A stretch of 64,000 nucleotides of DNA from Pseudopedobacter sp044361595 (lineage in GTDB: Bacteria > Bacteroidota > Bacteroidia > Sphingobacteriales > Sphingobacteriaceae): contig JBIKIN010000020.1 of the NCBI GenBank assembly GCA_044361595.1, forward strand, positions 1-64,000, read 5' to 3'. Both the position numbers and the translations under genes were made by a program. The notes under the pieces were generated by a model. The model saw only the letters and a list, made by a program, of their open reading frames with translations. It did not search any database and was not told the origin of the DNA. Below, piece by piece: positions 9,227 through 17,953 of this stretch (its first letter is position 1; each line of letters begins with the position of its first letter).

Positions 9227-10390
9227 ATGAATAAAAAAATACTTTTATTAGGAAGCGGAGAGTTAGGTAGAGAACTGGTCATCTCTTTAAAGCGATTGGG
9301 ACAAACCGTTATAGCTTGTGATAGTTATGAGGGCGCTCCTGCAATGCAATTAGCCGACGGATTTGAGGTGCTGGAAATGCTAAACGGAGAACAATTAGAT
9401 GCTATTGTTGCTAAACACAAACCTGATTTAATAGTTCCTGAAATTGAAGCGATAAGAACAGAACGATTTTATGATTATGAAAATCAGCACATCCAAGTTG
9501 TTCCTAGTGCTAAGGCAGCAAACTACACCATGAACAGAAAACTGATTCGTGATTTAGCGAGTAAAGAATTAGGATTACAAACTGCCAAATATTTTTATGC
9601 CACCAGTTTTGCCGAATTTACCAAAGCGGTCCATGAAATTGGTTTGCCTTGTGTGGTTAAACCTTTAATGTCTAGCAGTGGCAAAGGACAATCTGTTCTC
9701 AAAACTTTAGAAAATCAGGAACAAGTTTGGGAATATGCGATCAATAACTCTAGAGGAGATATTAAAGAAGTAATTATTGAAGAGTTCATCGCTTTTGAGA
9801 CTGAAATCACCTTGTTAACAGTTACTCAAAAAAATGGACCTACCTTGTTTTGCCCACCAATTGGCCACCGCCAAGAGCGGGGAGATTATCAAGAAAGCTG
9901 GCAGCCCGTAGCCATTAGCGAAAAAGATTTAGCAGATGCAAAAATAATGGCTGATCAAGTAACTAAAGAATTATCTGGTGCTGGAATATGGGGAGTAGAA
10001 TTTTTCTTAACAGATAAGGGGGTTTATTTTTCAGAATTGAGCCCACGCCCACATGATACGGGTATGGTAACCTTAGCAGGAACCCAGAATTTAAGTCAGT
10101 TTGAATTACATGCCAGAGCCATATTGGGTCTGCCTATTCCTCATATCAACCTAGAAAAAGCCGGAGCTAGTGCGGTAATTTTAGCTCATAAAACAGCTGA
10201 TAACTTTAGTATTTCTGGGATTGATGAAGCTTTGAAATTATCTAATACCGATATTCGTATTTTTGGTAAGCCAAGCATCAGGCCATACCGAAGAATGGGT
10301 GTTTCTTTGGTTTATGATGGCATAGCTAGCGATATGAACGATTTACGTTTAAAAGCAAAAGATGCAGCAAACGCGATCATCATTGAATAA
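9227..10390 (+). CDS. purT: Formate-dependent GAR transformylase 2 (PurT)
   Basis: A 387-aa ATP-grasp enzyme close in length to E. coli PurT (392 aa). It makes formyl-GAR from glycinamide ribonucleotide, formate and ATP in purine synthesis. Visible features are the N-terminal GSGELGRELVISLKRLG loop, IVPEIEAIRTE (substrate site), PLMSSSGKGQS (ATP-grasp loop), EEFIAFETEITLLT, FCPPIGHRQERGDYQESWQP, and ELSPRPHDTGMVTL. It stands alone between the lyase cluster and the restriction island. Identification is very secure. Confidence 0.96.
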   Translation: MNKKILLLGSGELGRELVISLKRLGQTVIACDSYEGAPAMQLADGFEVLEMLNGEQLDAIVAKHKPDLIVPEIEAIRTERFYDYENQHIQVVPSAKAANYTMNRKLIRDLASKELGLQTAKYFYATSFAEFTKAVHEIGLPCVVKPLMSSSGKGQSVLKTLENQEQVWEYAINNSRGDIKEVIIEEFIAFETEITLLTVTQKNGPTLFCPPIGHRQERGDYQESWQPVAISEKDLADAKIMADQVTKELSGAGIWGVEFFLTDKGVYFSELSPRPHDTGMVTLAGTQNLSQFELHARAILGLPIPHINLEKAGASAVILAHKTADNFSISGIDEALKLSNTDIRIFGKPSIRPYRRMGVSLVYDGIASDMNDLRLKAKDAANAIIIE

Positions 10391-10439
10391 TATATCCATT
10401 CATCTCGATAGGCTATGATAAATATTTATCGGATCATTA

Positions 10440-10620
10440 CAGCATCTCTACCACAATGTCATGCTGTCCCGATGGCTATCGGGATCATTTCAGCATCTCT
10501 ACTACAATGTCTTCCTGAATTCATTTCAGCATCTCATAAAGCAAATCCATAAAATACTTGATAAGATCCCGAAATGTCCGCCTGCGGAACGGACAGGAAT
10601 GCGGGATGACGACGATATAC
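10440..10620. repeat. Dispersed hairpin repeat (CCCGAT...ATCGGG family)
   Basis: Two near copies of a CATCTCTACNACAATGTC segment frame a CCCGAT-GGCT-ATCGGG hairpin. Further right is a nested structure in which ATCCCG and CGGGAT enclose GTCCG and CGGAC arms. A related sequence (GATTCTGAAAT ... ATTCAGAATGAC) occurs at about 48961-48989. This looks like a multi-copy intergenic hairpin family. Confidence 0.6.
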
Positions 10621-10795
10621 AATTATTAGAAAGTGAAAGCTAGTAGTTTTTAGCCTCCTCAGCCGCCGCTTTCCGCTAAATGCTCCATTGCATTTCGCAT
10701 ACCGCTGAAATCGGGCTTAGGTACAAAGGCTTGTGGTTTTTGGGATGGTTTTTAAAATATATTCCATTTTAACCTACCCTATTTATATACTCATT

Positions 10796-10830
10796 GCAGG
10801 TATCCCCCGCTGGCGGGGGTTGGGGGTGGT
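10796..10830 (-). repeat. GC-rich REP-like palindrome, single inverted copy
   Basis: Core CCCCCGCTGGCGGGGG has 7-bp arms and a 2-nt loop. Read on the minus strand it continues CCACCCCCAA before the core and GATACCTGC after it. That aligns base for base with the three plus-strand copies at 20608-20831, except for a compensated arm pair. Confidence 0.75.
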
Positions 10831-10853
10831 TAGGCGTATATATATATTATTAA

Positions 10854-13800
10854 CTATGCTCTCAAAACCCTTTTCAAAGTATCTTGCATGGCTAACCTAA
10901 AAGAATCATCTTTTGCCAACAAGCGATAAAGATCTAACTCATTTTTTCTTTCTTTCGACATTACATCTTCAAAGATTTTATTAAAAGCAATCTCTCTATT
11001 TTGAATATCAGTATTACCGGCGTATTTCTCTTGATAATCCGGATGGTTTTTCATTTTTTGGGCAAGGTTCACAAATTTCTCTCTTTGTTCTTCTGGTGTA
11101 GCTTCCCAGCCCTGAAACCATCTTTCATTAAAGCTATTGATGATTAAATCTAACTCGTGTATTTCGCCATCTCCACCATGAGCACCACGGGGATTGGCAT
11201 TTTGTGGATCCACTTCCGTTTCGGCTGAATCTAGCCCGATATGTACATTCAGTTTTACTCTTTCTAGACCATAAGACGTTAAATCTACAGAGTTAAGTAA
11301 ACCATCTAATTGATCCTTGTCAGGGTCGACAATGATCATTTTGGGAATTAAGAATTTTAAAAACCAAAACAGTTTCTCCCATTGCGGTACTTCGTATTCC
11401 ATAATGGAAGCCATTTGACCGTATATTTTCACAAACTGCTTCGCTTTAATTTTATAGTCGGCTTTTTGTTCATCCGTAAAATCTAAACTATGGTTAAAAC
11501 GTTCTTCGGCTATTTGTAAAATTGGACTCAAGTATTTATCTGCATCTAAGCCTTCAAAGTATTTTACTATAAAATCCTCCACTTCATACCATTCATAAAC
11601 TCCAGCAGCATCCAAGCTGTCTTTCAACTCATGCAAAACATTTACGTCTGTAGCTTTGCTCAAAGAAGTAGCTGTGTAAAATGGGTCAAAAGATTTTTGA
11701 ATCTCTTCAGTAGCGTTATAAAAATCAAGGATAAATAAATCTTCTGTAATTTTTCCTAAACTAAGTGCCGAACGGTTCAGTCTAGATAATGCCTGAACAG
11801 CCAAAACCCCTTGTAGCTTCTTATCCACATACATAGCGGTTAATTTAGGCTGATCAAAACCTGTAAGGTATTTATTAGCTACTACCAAAATACGGTATTC
11901 ATCCATGTTGAAATACCTAGCTATCTTATCGCTGATATAACCGGGGTCTGTAGGTTTTGCCGTATCTAAATGAGCCGGAAAATTATTGATGCTGTCTTCC
12001 GTATAGGCTATTCCATTCATTTTCTTCTCTCCAGAAAATGCAATTGCAATTTGAAAAGGGTTACCTTTTTGTTTCAATAAATTTTTTATAGCAAAATAAT
12101 AATGAATGGCAGATTCTATACTTTGGGTAGCCACCATTGCTTTTGCTTTTCCCTTTAGCTTTTTGGTATTTACCAATTTAGATATGAAATGCTCCAGCAT
12201 AATATCTGCTTTAGTAGCAATGGTTTGGGCGTCACGCTCTACATAGGCTTTCAATTTCTTTTGCGCCTTTGCAGTATCAAACAAAGGATTATCTAAAATA
12301 GATTTCTCTATTTCATAATAACTTTTGTAGGTGGTGTAATTTGCCAGCACATCTAATATAAAACCTTCCTCAATAGCCTGTTTCATAGAATACAAATGGA
12401 AAGGTTTAAAAGTCCCATCTGTTTGTTTGTTACCAAAACGCTCTAATGTATTATTTTTTGGAGTAGCGGTGAACGCCAAGTAAGATGCATTACCTCTCAT
12501 CTTTCTAGAGCGCATTACTTCCAATATTTTATCTTGCGGGTCGGCTTCTTCTTCCTCTTCATTCACCGTTCCCATAGCTTGGTTCATTTTTCCTGCTGCC
12601 GAACCACTTTGGCTGCTATGTGCCTCATCAATAATTACAGCGAAGCGTTTATCGCTTAAATCTGCAATACCATCTACAATGAAAGGAAACTTTTGAATGG
12701 TGGTGATGATAATTTTTTTACCAGTTTCTAAAGCTGTTCTTAAATCGGAAGAGGAATAAGCAGGTGCCACAATATTTTTTACTTCAGAGAATTCTTTGAT
12801 ATTCTCCCGAAGCTGTTTATCTAATAATCTTCTATCAGTAACTACAATTACCGAATCAAATAAAGGATAAGATATACCTTTACTTCCTGGCAAATCATCT
12901 TTTTCTGGATAGGCTTCAATCAATTGATAGGCTGCCCAAGTAATAGAGTTTGACTTACCCGACCCCGCAGAATGCTGAATGAGATAAGTTTGTCCTACTC
13001 CTTTTTCGCTGGCATCTTTAATAATTTTACGTACCACATCTAATTGATGGTAACGTGGAAAATATAAAGTCTTTTTAGCTAATGGCTCTGTTTCTTTACC
13101 ATCAAACCTAACAAAATGCTGGATGATATTGGCAATACTTTGGCGAGTAAAAATCTCTTCCCATAAATAAGCAGTTTTATGTCCGAAGGCATTAACAGGA
13201 TTTCCCTTTCCATGGTTGTTGCCTAAATTAAATGGCAAGAAAAAAGTATTTGCACCATTTAATTTGGTGGTCATGTACACTTCATCGGTGTCTACCGCAA
13301 AATGAACAATACACCTGCCAAAGTTTAATAAAGGCTGGCTAATGTCTCTTTTAAATTTATACTGGTTTTGACCATGTACTTTGGCATTTTGCCCTGTCCA
13401 ATGGTTTTTTAATTCCATGGTGGCAAATGGTAAACCATTTACAAAAAGCACCATATCAATCTCCTCGCCGGGATTACTTAAGGAATAGCGCACCTGCCTA
13501 GTGACACTAAATTGGTTGCTTTCAAAATTTTCATGAACTTTTGGACTACTGCTTGCTAAAGGCAAAGGATATAAAAGCGTAAAATGAGCATCATCTACGT
13601 CTAAACCTTTACGGTATAAACGGATGATGCCATACTTTTTAATCATTCGGTCTAAACGCTCCAATATTTTAAGCTTCCAATCGCTTTGCTTTTGCAGTTT
13701 AGCCAGTTCCTCCTTTTGGGTGCTTTCTAAAAAATCCCAAAAGCGATATTCGTCTATGGCTATTTTAGCATTATAGTTTGCAGCATCTCCAATATAATAA

Positions 13801-13937
13801 CCATTTCCGCTACGGTACAATTCGTTACGCTCTGCAAAACTTTGTGCTCCATTAGCTTTGAGTTCTTCCAAGCTATTACCTGTAAGTTTTTTTTCTATGG
13901 AGGATTCTAGGGCTTGTTCGTTAGTTTGAGATGGCAT
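10854..13937 (-). CDS. hsdR: Type I restriction enzyme, R subunit
   Basis: A 1027-aa motor/nuclease subunit. The N-terminal nuclease has Asp161 and Glu175-Leu-Lys177 (MVLFVNGLPFATMELK), a PD-(D/E)xK site. The SF2 helicase follows: AGSGKS at 324-329, IIDEAHSS at 435-442, FTATPK, and a C-terminal RecA lobe with GFDQPKL and ALSRLNR. The last 200 residues are the helical part that contacts HsdM. It is the last gene of a five-gene minus-strand run, 2 bp after the DUF4062 gene. The complex translocates and cuts unmodified DNA. All expected motifs are intact, so it should be active. Confidence 0.95.
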   Translation of the reverse strand: MPSQTNEQALESSIEKKLTGNSLEELKANGAQSFAERNELYRSGNGYYIGDAANYNAKIAIDEYRFWDFLESTQKEELAKLQKQSDWKLKILERLDRMIKKYGIIRLYRKGLDVDDAHFTLLYPLPLASSSPKVHENFESNQFSVTRQVRYSLSNPGEEIDMVLFVNGLPFATMELKNHWTGQNAKVHGQNQYKFKRDISQPLLNFGRCIVHFAVDTDEVYMTTKLNGANTFFLPFNLGNNHGKGNPVNAFGHKTAYLWEEIFTRQSIANIIQHFVRFDGKETEPLAKKTLYFPRYHQLDVVRKIIKDASEKGVGQTYLIQHSAGSGKSNSITWAAYQLIEAYPEKDDLPGSKGISYPLFDSVIVVTDRRLLDKQLRENIKEFSEVKNIVAPAYSSSDLRTALETGKKIIITTIQKFPFIVDGIADLSDKRFAVIIDEAHSSQSGSAAGKMNQAMGTVNEEEEEADPQDKILEVMRSRKMRGNASYLAFTATPKNNTLERFGNKQTDGTFKPFHLYSMKQAIEEGFILDVLANYTTYKSYYEIEKSILDNPLFDTAKAQKKLKAYVERDAQTIATKADIMLEHFISKLVNTKKLKGKAKAMVATQSIESAIHYYFAIKNLLKQKGNPFQIAIAFSGEKKMNGIAYTEDSINNFPAHLDTAKPTDPGYISDKIARYFNMDEYRILVVANKYLTGFDQPKLTAMYVDKKLQGVLAVQALSRLNRSALSLGKITEDLFILDFYNATEEIQKSFDPFYTATSLSKATDVNVLHELKDSLDAAGVYEWYEVEDFIVKYFEGLDADKYLSPILQIAEERFNHSLDFTDEQKADYKIKAKQFVKIYGQMASIMEYEVPQWEKLFWFLKFLIPKMIIVDPDKDQLDGLLNSVDLTSYGLERVKLNVHIGLDSAETEVDPQNANPRGAHGGDGEIHELDLIINSFNERWFQGWEATPEEQREKFVNLAQKMKNHPDYQEKYAGNTDIQNREIAFNKIFEDVMSKERKNELDLYRLLAKDDSFRLAMQDTLKRVLRA

Positions 13938-13939
13938 GG

Positions 13940-15457
13940 TTATTCGTTTTGTCTATTTTTCAATTCTTTCTTCTTCTTCAAACCTTTTTTTGTTAGGCGG
14001 TAGGTTTGTTTTGAACTGGTAGGTTTTTCTGGAATGGTCATTTCTACTAAACCTTCTTCTATGGCAGGATTCAAATAAGTATCCATGAAACTTCCACGAT
14101 GCTTTAATTCTAATGCTTGTTGAATTTCATCACGCTTCATTTCATCATTTATAATCCATACAATTCTATCTGTTACAGTAAGATTGATAAAAACTTGCTC
14201 GGTGACTTGCTCGGTGACTTGTACGGTGACTTGCTCGGTGACTTGTACGGTATTTGGTCTGTAAATAGTAACTGAAAAACCTTCTTCTAAATTGAATACG
14301 GGTTCTTTGAGACCTGCTTCCTTGCATAAACGAATCATCTCACCTGTACCCGTTCCAAACCGTTCTATATAGCCTGCTTGGTATAATGTTTCTGCTAAAT
14401 GGGGGTTTTTAGGATAAGATGCATGGTCCTTTCTTAGTTTATCTAGTGTTAGTTCAGGCGGAAGACCTCCAGGGTTACTAATCTCGACTCTATCCGCAAA
14501 AAGCATTAATTGCACACTTCCTTTGCTTTGATAATCTCTATGAGCAACTGCATTAACAATGGCTTCAGCAATAACGGGTCTTGGAATTTCATAGTTTAAA
14601 GGTGCTTGATTACTCTGAGAACGTAAGCCTACCGAAATGGCAATTTTAGACAAAATAAAATCAACTGCTTCATCTACTTGTGTGAATATATCGCCTTTAA
14701 TTACTCTATGATCTGGAATGGGTTTTGCTACATTAAATCCGTGAAAATGGGCACATTTAACTACGGCAGACGGAAAAAATTGCTGTGGATTTTGTCCAAA
14801 AGCAAGAATTCCACTATTAGTTAGCTGCGTACTGGAAATGAAATTTAAATGTGACAACACTTTAGGTAATGCTGTTCCTTCCCGTAACGGGAACCCTCTT
14901 TTATATCTTGCTAAACTGATAAAATTATTCACTTTATCCTCATCAATCACCTCTAGTGTAGCTTTGTTGTTTACTTCCGAATCAAAATCAGTAGAACTCA
15001 AAATTCCTTTTTGTTGTAATACTGCTACCAAAGCTTTGGTAACTTCAAACAGTAATTCGGTTGTAGTAGTAAATCGTTTATATGAAAGCGAATTTTGAAT
15101 TTTACTAAACAGAGCTTGTTCTTTTGGGTGTCGCTCTGCCTCGGTCTCGTTCTTTATAAATGCCAAAGAAAATACATTGCCTTCTTGAGCCAGATTGTAT
15201 TCTAGTTCTGTAGGCGAAATATCCGATGGCGTTTCATAACCATACTCTTTTCCTATCAAAATCAAATAGACTTGTGCTTGGGTTACTTCTTTTAAATACA
15301 CTTCCATAGGTTGCACACCATTGGCAGGCAACTTTTCGAATAGAATAGGCTCAAAAAACAATTGCAAAACCGGATCAGTTAATATATGTCGATGCAATGC
15401 CTCTCGCTCTTGGGCAAATTCTTTTTGAACACTAGAAAGAAATATTTTTTGCTTCAT
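13940..15457 (-). CDS. DUF4062 + GHKL-type ATPase (RecG-related) accessory protein
   Basis: A 505-aa multidomain protein. Residues 1-95 form a DUF4062 domain (KIFLSSVQKEFAQEREAL, YLILIGKEYG). Residues 175-400 match the ATP-binding protein often annotated as a RecG-like helicase, with HATPase_c_4 marks EAIVNAVAHRDY (298-309), ADRVEISNPGGLP and GYIERFGTGTGEMI (363-376). A hinge of QVTE/QVTV repeats (404-422) leads to a C-terminal winged-helix region. It sits between hsdS (34-bp gap) and hsdR (2-bp gap), so it belongs to the restriction operon. DUF4062 resembles TIR/SIR2-type sensor folds in some descriptions, but I see no catalytic motif. A signalling or regulatory role in defence is inferred; the true function is unknown. 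Confidence 0.75.
   Translation of the reverse strand: MKQKIFLSSVQKEFAQEREALHRHILTDPVLQLFFEPILFEKLPANGVQPMEVYLKEVTQAQVYLILIGKEYGYETPSDISPTELEYNLAQEGNVFSLAFIKNETEAERHPKEQALFSKIQNSLSYKRFTTTTELLFEVTKALVAVLQQKGILSSTDFDSEVNNKATLEVIDEDKVNNFISLARYKRGFPLREGTALPKVLSHLNFISSTQLTNSGILAFGQNPQQFFPSAVVKCAHFHGFNVAKPIPDHRVIKGDIFTQVDEAVDFILSKIAISVGLRSQSNQAPLNYEIPRPVIAEAIVNAVAHRDYQSKGSVQLMLFADRVEISNPGGLPPELTLDKLRKDHASYPKNPHLAETLYQAGYIERFGTGTGEMIRLCKEAGLKEPVFNLEEGFSVTIYRPNTVQVTEQVTVQVTEQVTEQVFINLTVTDRIVWIINDEMKRDEIQQALELKHRGSFMDTYLNPAIEEGLVEMTIPEKPTSSKQTYRLTKKGLKKKKELKNRQNE
14188..14252. repeat. 12-bp tandem repeats coding for QVTE/QVTV hinge
   Basis: About five in-frame copies of a 12-bp unit alternate between CTCGGTGACTTG and TACGGTGACTTG. 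They encode the tetrapeptides QVTE or QVTV on the minus strand at residues 404-422. Because the unit is a multiple of three, copy-number change would lengthen or shorten the hinge without a frameshift. Confidence 0.85.
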
Positions 15458-15491
15458 TTATTTTATAAAATACTAATTTAGTCTTTCATCC

Positions 15492-16802
15492 CTAACAAAC
15501 CCTAACTTTCCCCGTTACCACACTATTTATTAAACTCGCTTTATATTCCTTTAACTTTTCTATCTCCTGTTCTTTTAAAGAAATGGCAGTAGATATTTTG
15601 GAATTTGCAGTTTCAATATATTCTATAACCTTTTGTTGCTCTATAATTGGCGGTAATGCAATTGGTAATTGCTTAACAATGTTTGTATTTAAGTTTGGTT
15701 GCGTGGCGCCCTGATTCATTTCATCCCTAAGTCTCATTGTTTGTGATTTAAAATAGTAATACAAGAATATTTTATTTATCAAATTTTCTTTCAAATCAAT
15801 AAAAGCCAAAACACCATCATTTATGCATCCTGAAATAGACATTATCTTGGGTACCCCTAAAGTAGCGCCACTGTTAGATAAAACAAATGTTCCATTTTTA
15901 ATAAATCTACTTTGCTTTTTACCTGCCTCAGTTAAAAAATTAACAGCAGTATCTAAATAAATATTTTCATCTTTAGTTATGTCTCCAACTGCTATCCAAG
16001 GTATGTTGATGCCATTAAAATACATAGGATGACCTGCAGGTCTTGGTGATGCTCCTCTAATTATTCTAGCTAAATATCCATTTTTCTTCACCTCCCACCC
16101 CTCAGGTATCTCACCAATCCATTCCACACCACTATATTTTAAATTTACATTGGGGTTAATCCCTTTGGTTACGGCGTTATGAATGAGAATTTGTCTACGC
16201 TCCTTTAACAGCTCAATTTGCTTTTCTTTTTGCGCTATGGCTTGGTCTATTTTAGTTGTTTTATCATCTAAAAATTGAGCGATGGCGGTTTGTTCTTCTT
16301 TTGGTGGTGAAAATGTTTTAAAAGAGAAAAAATTATCTTTTGTAATGGTATTTCTTAAGCCAGTATAAAGTGGTTTCATTCTTTTATCAGCATCCAAATT
16401 CAAATAGAAATAATAAAGAAATGATTTATCAAAATCAGAATTTGGTTGCATAACCGTATAAGCACCCGTAATCATCCCATCAAAATCTGATAATCCTACA
16501 GTTCTAGGTGTTTCTTCAACATCAAATAAGCAAAATATGAAATCTCCTTTTTTAACTTCCTGATAGGTATCGAATTCAGCTGGGAATTTCCCTTGTGGAT
16601 TTTCCATGTCCCGTTTAATAACTCCATTTAAGGTTAAGGAAAGTAGTTCGTAATCTTTAGACTTCTTGCCAACTAAATTTTTCTTTAAATTAAAGATGTA
16701 TTTATTTGATAAAGCCTCCCAATGTTTCGGGATTTCTCCCAACCATTCCACACCAGAACTTTTATAGCTATCGTATTTTGCAAGCTTAATTTCCATTTTC
16801 AT
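15492..16802 (-). CDS. hsdS: Type I restriction enzyme, specificity subunit
   Basis: A 436-aa specificity subunit with two target-recognition domains. Each half opens with the conserved SGVEWLGEIPxxWE motif (residues about 15-28 and 220-234) and closes with a coiled coil (KIDQAIAQKEKQIELLKERR near 190 and KISTAISLKEQEIEKLKEYK near 410). The intact two-TRD layout predicts a bipartite, asymmetric target. Its 5' end overlaps the DUF1016 gene by 17 bp, indicating translational coupling. The start could instead be the second Met (residue 3). Only one hsdS is present and I saw no inverted partial copy nearby, so shuffling of specificity is not evident here. Confidence 0.93.
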   Translation of the reverse strand: MKMEIKLAKYDSYKSSGVEWLGEIPKHWEALSNKYIFNLKKNLVGKKSKDYELLSLTLNGVIKRDMENPQGKFPAEFDTYQEVKKGDFIFCLFDVEETPRTVGLSDFDGMITGAYTVMQPNSDFDKSFLYYFYLNLDADKRMKPLYTGLRNTITKDNFFSFKTFSPPKEEQTAIAQFLDDKTTKIDQAIAQKEKQIELLKERRQILIHNAVTKGINPNVNLKYSGVEWIGEIPEGWEVKKNGYLARIIRGASPRPAGHPMYFNGINIPWIAVGDITKDENIYLDTAVNFLTEAGKKQSRFIKNGTFVLSNSGATLGVPKIMSISGCINDGVLAFIDLKENLINKIFLYYYFKSQTMRLRDEMNQGATQPNLNTNIVKQLPIALPPIIEQQKVIEYIETANSKISTAISLKEQEIEKLKEYKASLINSVVTGKVRVC

Positions 16803-17949
16803 CCAGTCCTTTTAGTTCGTTTTCTATTTCTTCTATACTTGGCAGGGTAGATTTTAAATCTGCCGGAACAGCTTTGCTCAATTCATAATCTGCTACGCCA
16901 ATGGGGCGAGCGTAACCTTTAAGGGCGTATTCTGCCAGTACCTCATTTTTGCCTTTGCAAAGCAAAATCCCAATAGTTTCGTTGTCGTTTTCGGTTTTTA
17001 GGATATCGTTAATTACATTAATGTAAAAATTAAGCTGTGCAGGGTCGCCAGGTTCAAAAGCCCTAGCTTTCAGTTCTACCACTACATAGCAATGCAGTTT
17101 GGTATGGTAAAATAATAAATCGATGTAAAAATCGCTTCCACCAACTTTTAAATGGTATTGCCTGCCTACAAAAGCAAAACCTTGCCCCAGCTCTAATAAA
17201 AATTTGGTGATGTGTTGCGTTAACTGTTCTTCTATATTGCGTTCGTCGGCATTTTCTTTTGCCTGCACAAAATCAAAAACATAAGGGTCTTTTAATAAAT
17301 ATTGGGCAAAATCTGATTGTGGTTGTGGTAAGGTTTTAGAAAAATTACTGATTTTCTTTTGCTCCAATTGTCTTTGGTACAAATTAGATTCAATCTGCAT
17401 CAACAATATGTTTTTGCTAATGCCATGGTTTAGGGAATTGAGCATATACCAAAACCTTTGGTGTAAAGCGGGGCATTTATCTAACAATACCAAATGGTGC
17501 GACCATGATATTTTCCCTATAATAGATTCTAGAAAATAGCTTTCTTCTATTTGCGCAACCACTGGTTGCGTAAATTCTGTCGCGATGTTTTTTGCCTGTT
17601 CTATTAACGCAACCATGGGTTGCGTATTTTGAGTGCTTTGTAATGCAAGTTGATGAAGTGCTATAATAGTTTGGGCTGTATAAGCATCGGCAAACTGACG
17701 CATATAAACTAAATTACGTACAGAAAAACCTTTCATATTTGGAAATTCTTTTCTAATATCTGCCGAGAAATTTGCTATAATTTTTGAACCCCAAGAATGT
17801 GCTTTGATATTGGCACTGAGTTGCGAGCCTATTAACCAATAAGCTAAAAGCATTTGACTATTTGCCGCCAATACCGCTTTAACCTGTGCACCTTTAATGG
17901 TGGTAATAATACTGGCTAAGGTGTTTTTATATTCCTGCTCTTTTTGCAT
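16786..17949 (-). CDS. DUF1016 (YhcG-type) PDDEXK nuclease-domain protein
   Basis: A 387-aa protein. The N-terminal DUF1016_N helical domain (1-180) includes GSQLSANIKAHSWGSKII and FPNMKGFSVRNLVYMRQF. The C-terminal PD-(D/E)xK nuclease domain (about 220-370) has Asp277 in DFYIDLLFYH and Glu292-Leu-Lys294 in VVVELKA. The family frequently lies inside type I restriction operons; its role there is not settled. The gene starts 4 bp after hsdM and overlaps hsdS by 17 bp. Residues 109-137 contain two imperfect copies of a TQPxVAxIE segment encoded by DNA with two palindromes, which looks like an insertion relative to the domain core. Nuclease residues are intact. Confidence 0.88.
   Translation of the reverse strand: MQKEQEYKNTLASIITTIKGAQVKAVLAANSQMLLAYWLIGSQLSANIKAHSWGSKIIANFSADIRKEFPNMKGFSVRNLVYMRQFADAYTAQTIIALHQLALQSTQNTQPMVALIEQAKNIATEFTQPVVAQIEESYFLESIIGKISWSHHLVLLDKCPALHQRFWYMLNSLNHGISKNILLMQIESNLYQRQLEQKKISNFSKTLPQPQSDFAQYLLKDPYVFDFVQAKENADERNIEEQLTQHITKFLLELGQGFAFVGRQYHLKVGGSDFYIDLLFYHTKLHCYVVVELKARAFEPGDPAQLNFYINVINDILKTENDNETIGILLCKGKNEVLAEYALKGYARPIGVADYELSKAVPADLKSTLPSIEEIENELKGLDENGN
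17554..17625. repeat. Pair of palindromes inside the DUF1016 gene
   Basis: CGCAACCA-C-TGGTTGCG (17554-17570) and ACGCAACC-ATG-GGTTGCGT (17607-17625) are two palindromes with 8-bp arms and nearly the same sequence, about 53 bp apart, inside coding DNA. They encode the duplicated TQPxVA segment. Confidence 0.8.
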
Positions 17950-17953
17950 TTGA

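Larger units (their letters stand above)
10391..10853. other. Repeat-rich intergenic region right of purT
   Basis: 463 bp without a credible gene. It holds hairpin repeats (10440-10620) and one GC-rich REP-like palindrome (10796-10830), described separately. It forms the left border of the restriction-modification island. Confidence 0.7.

Noticed and set aside
10461..10643. 60-codon plus-strand reading frame right of purT
   Set aside because: It runs through the palindromic repeat family and has no protein-like composition or start context.
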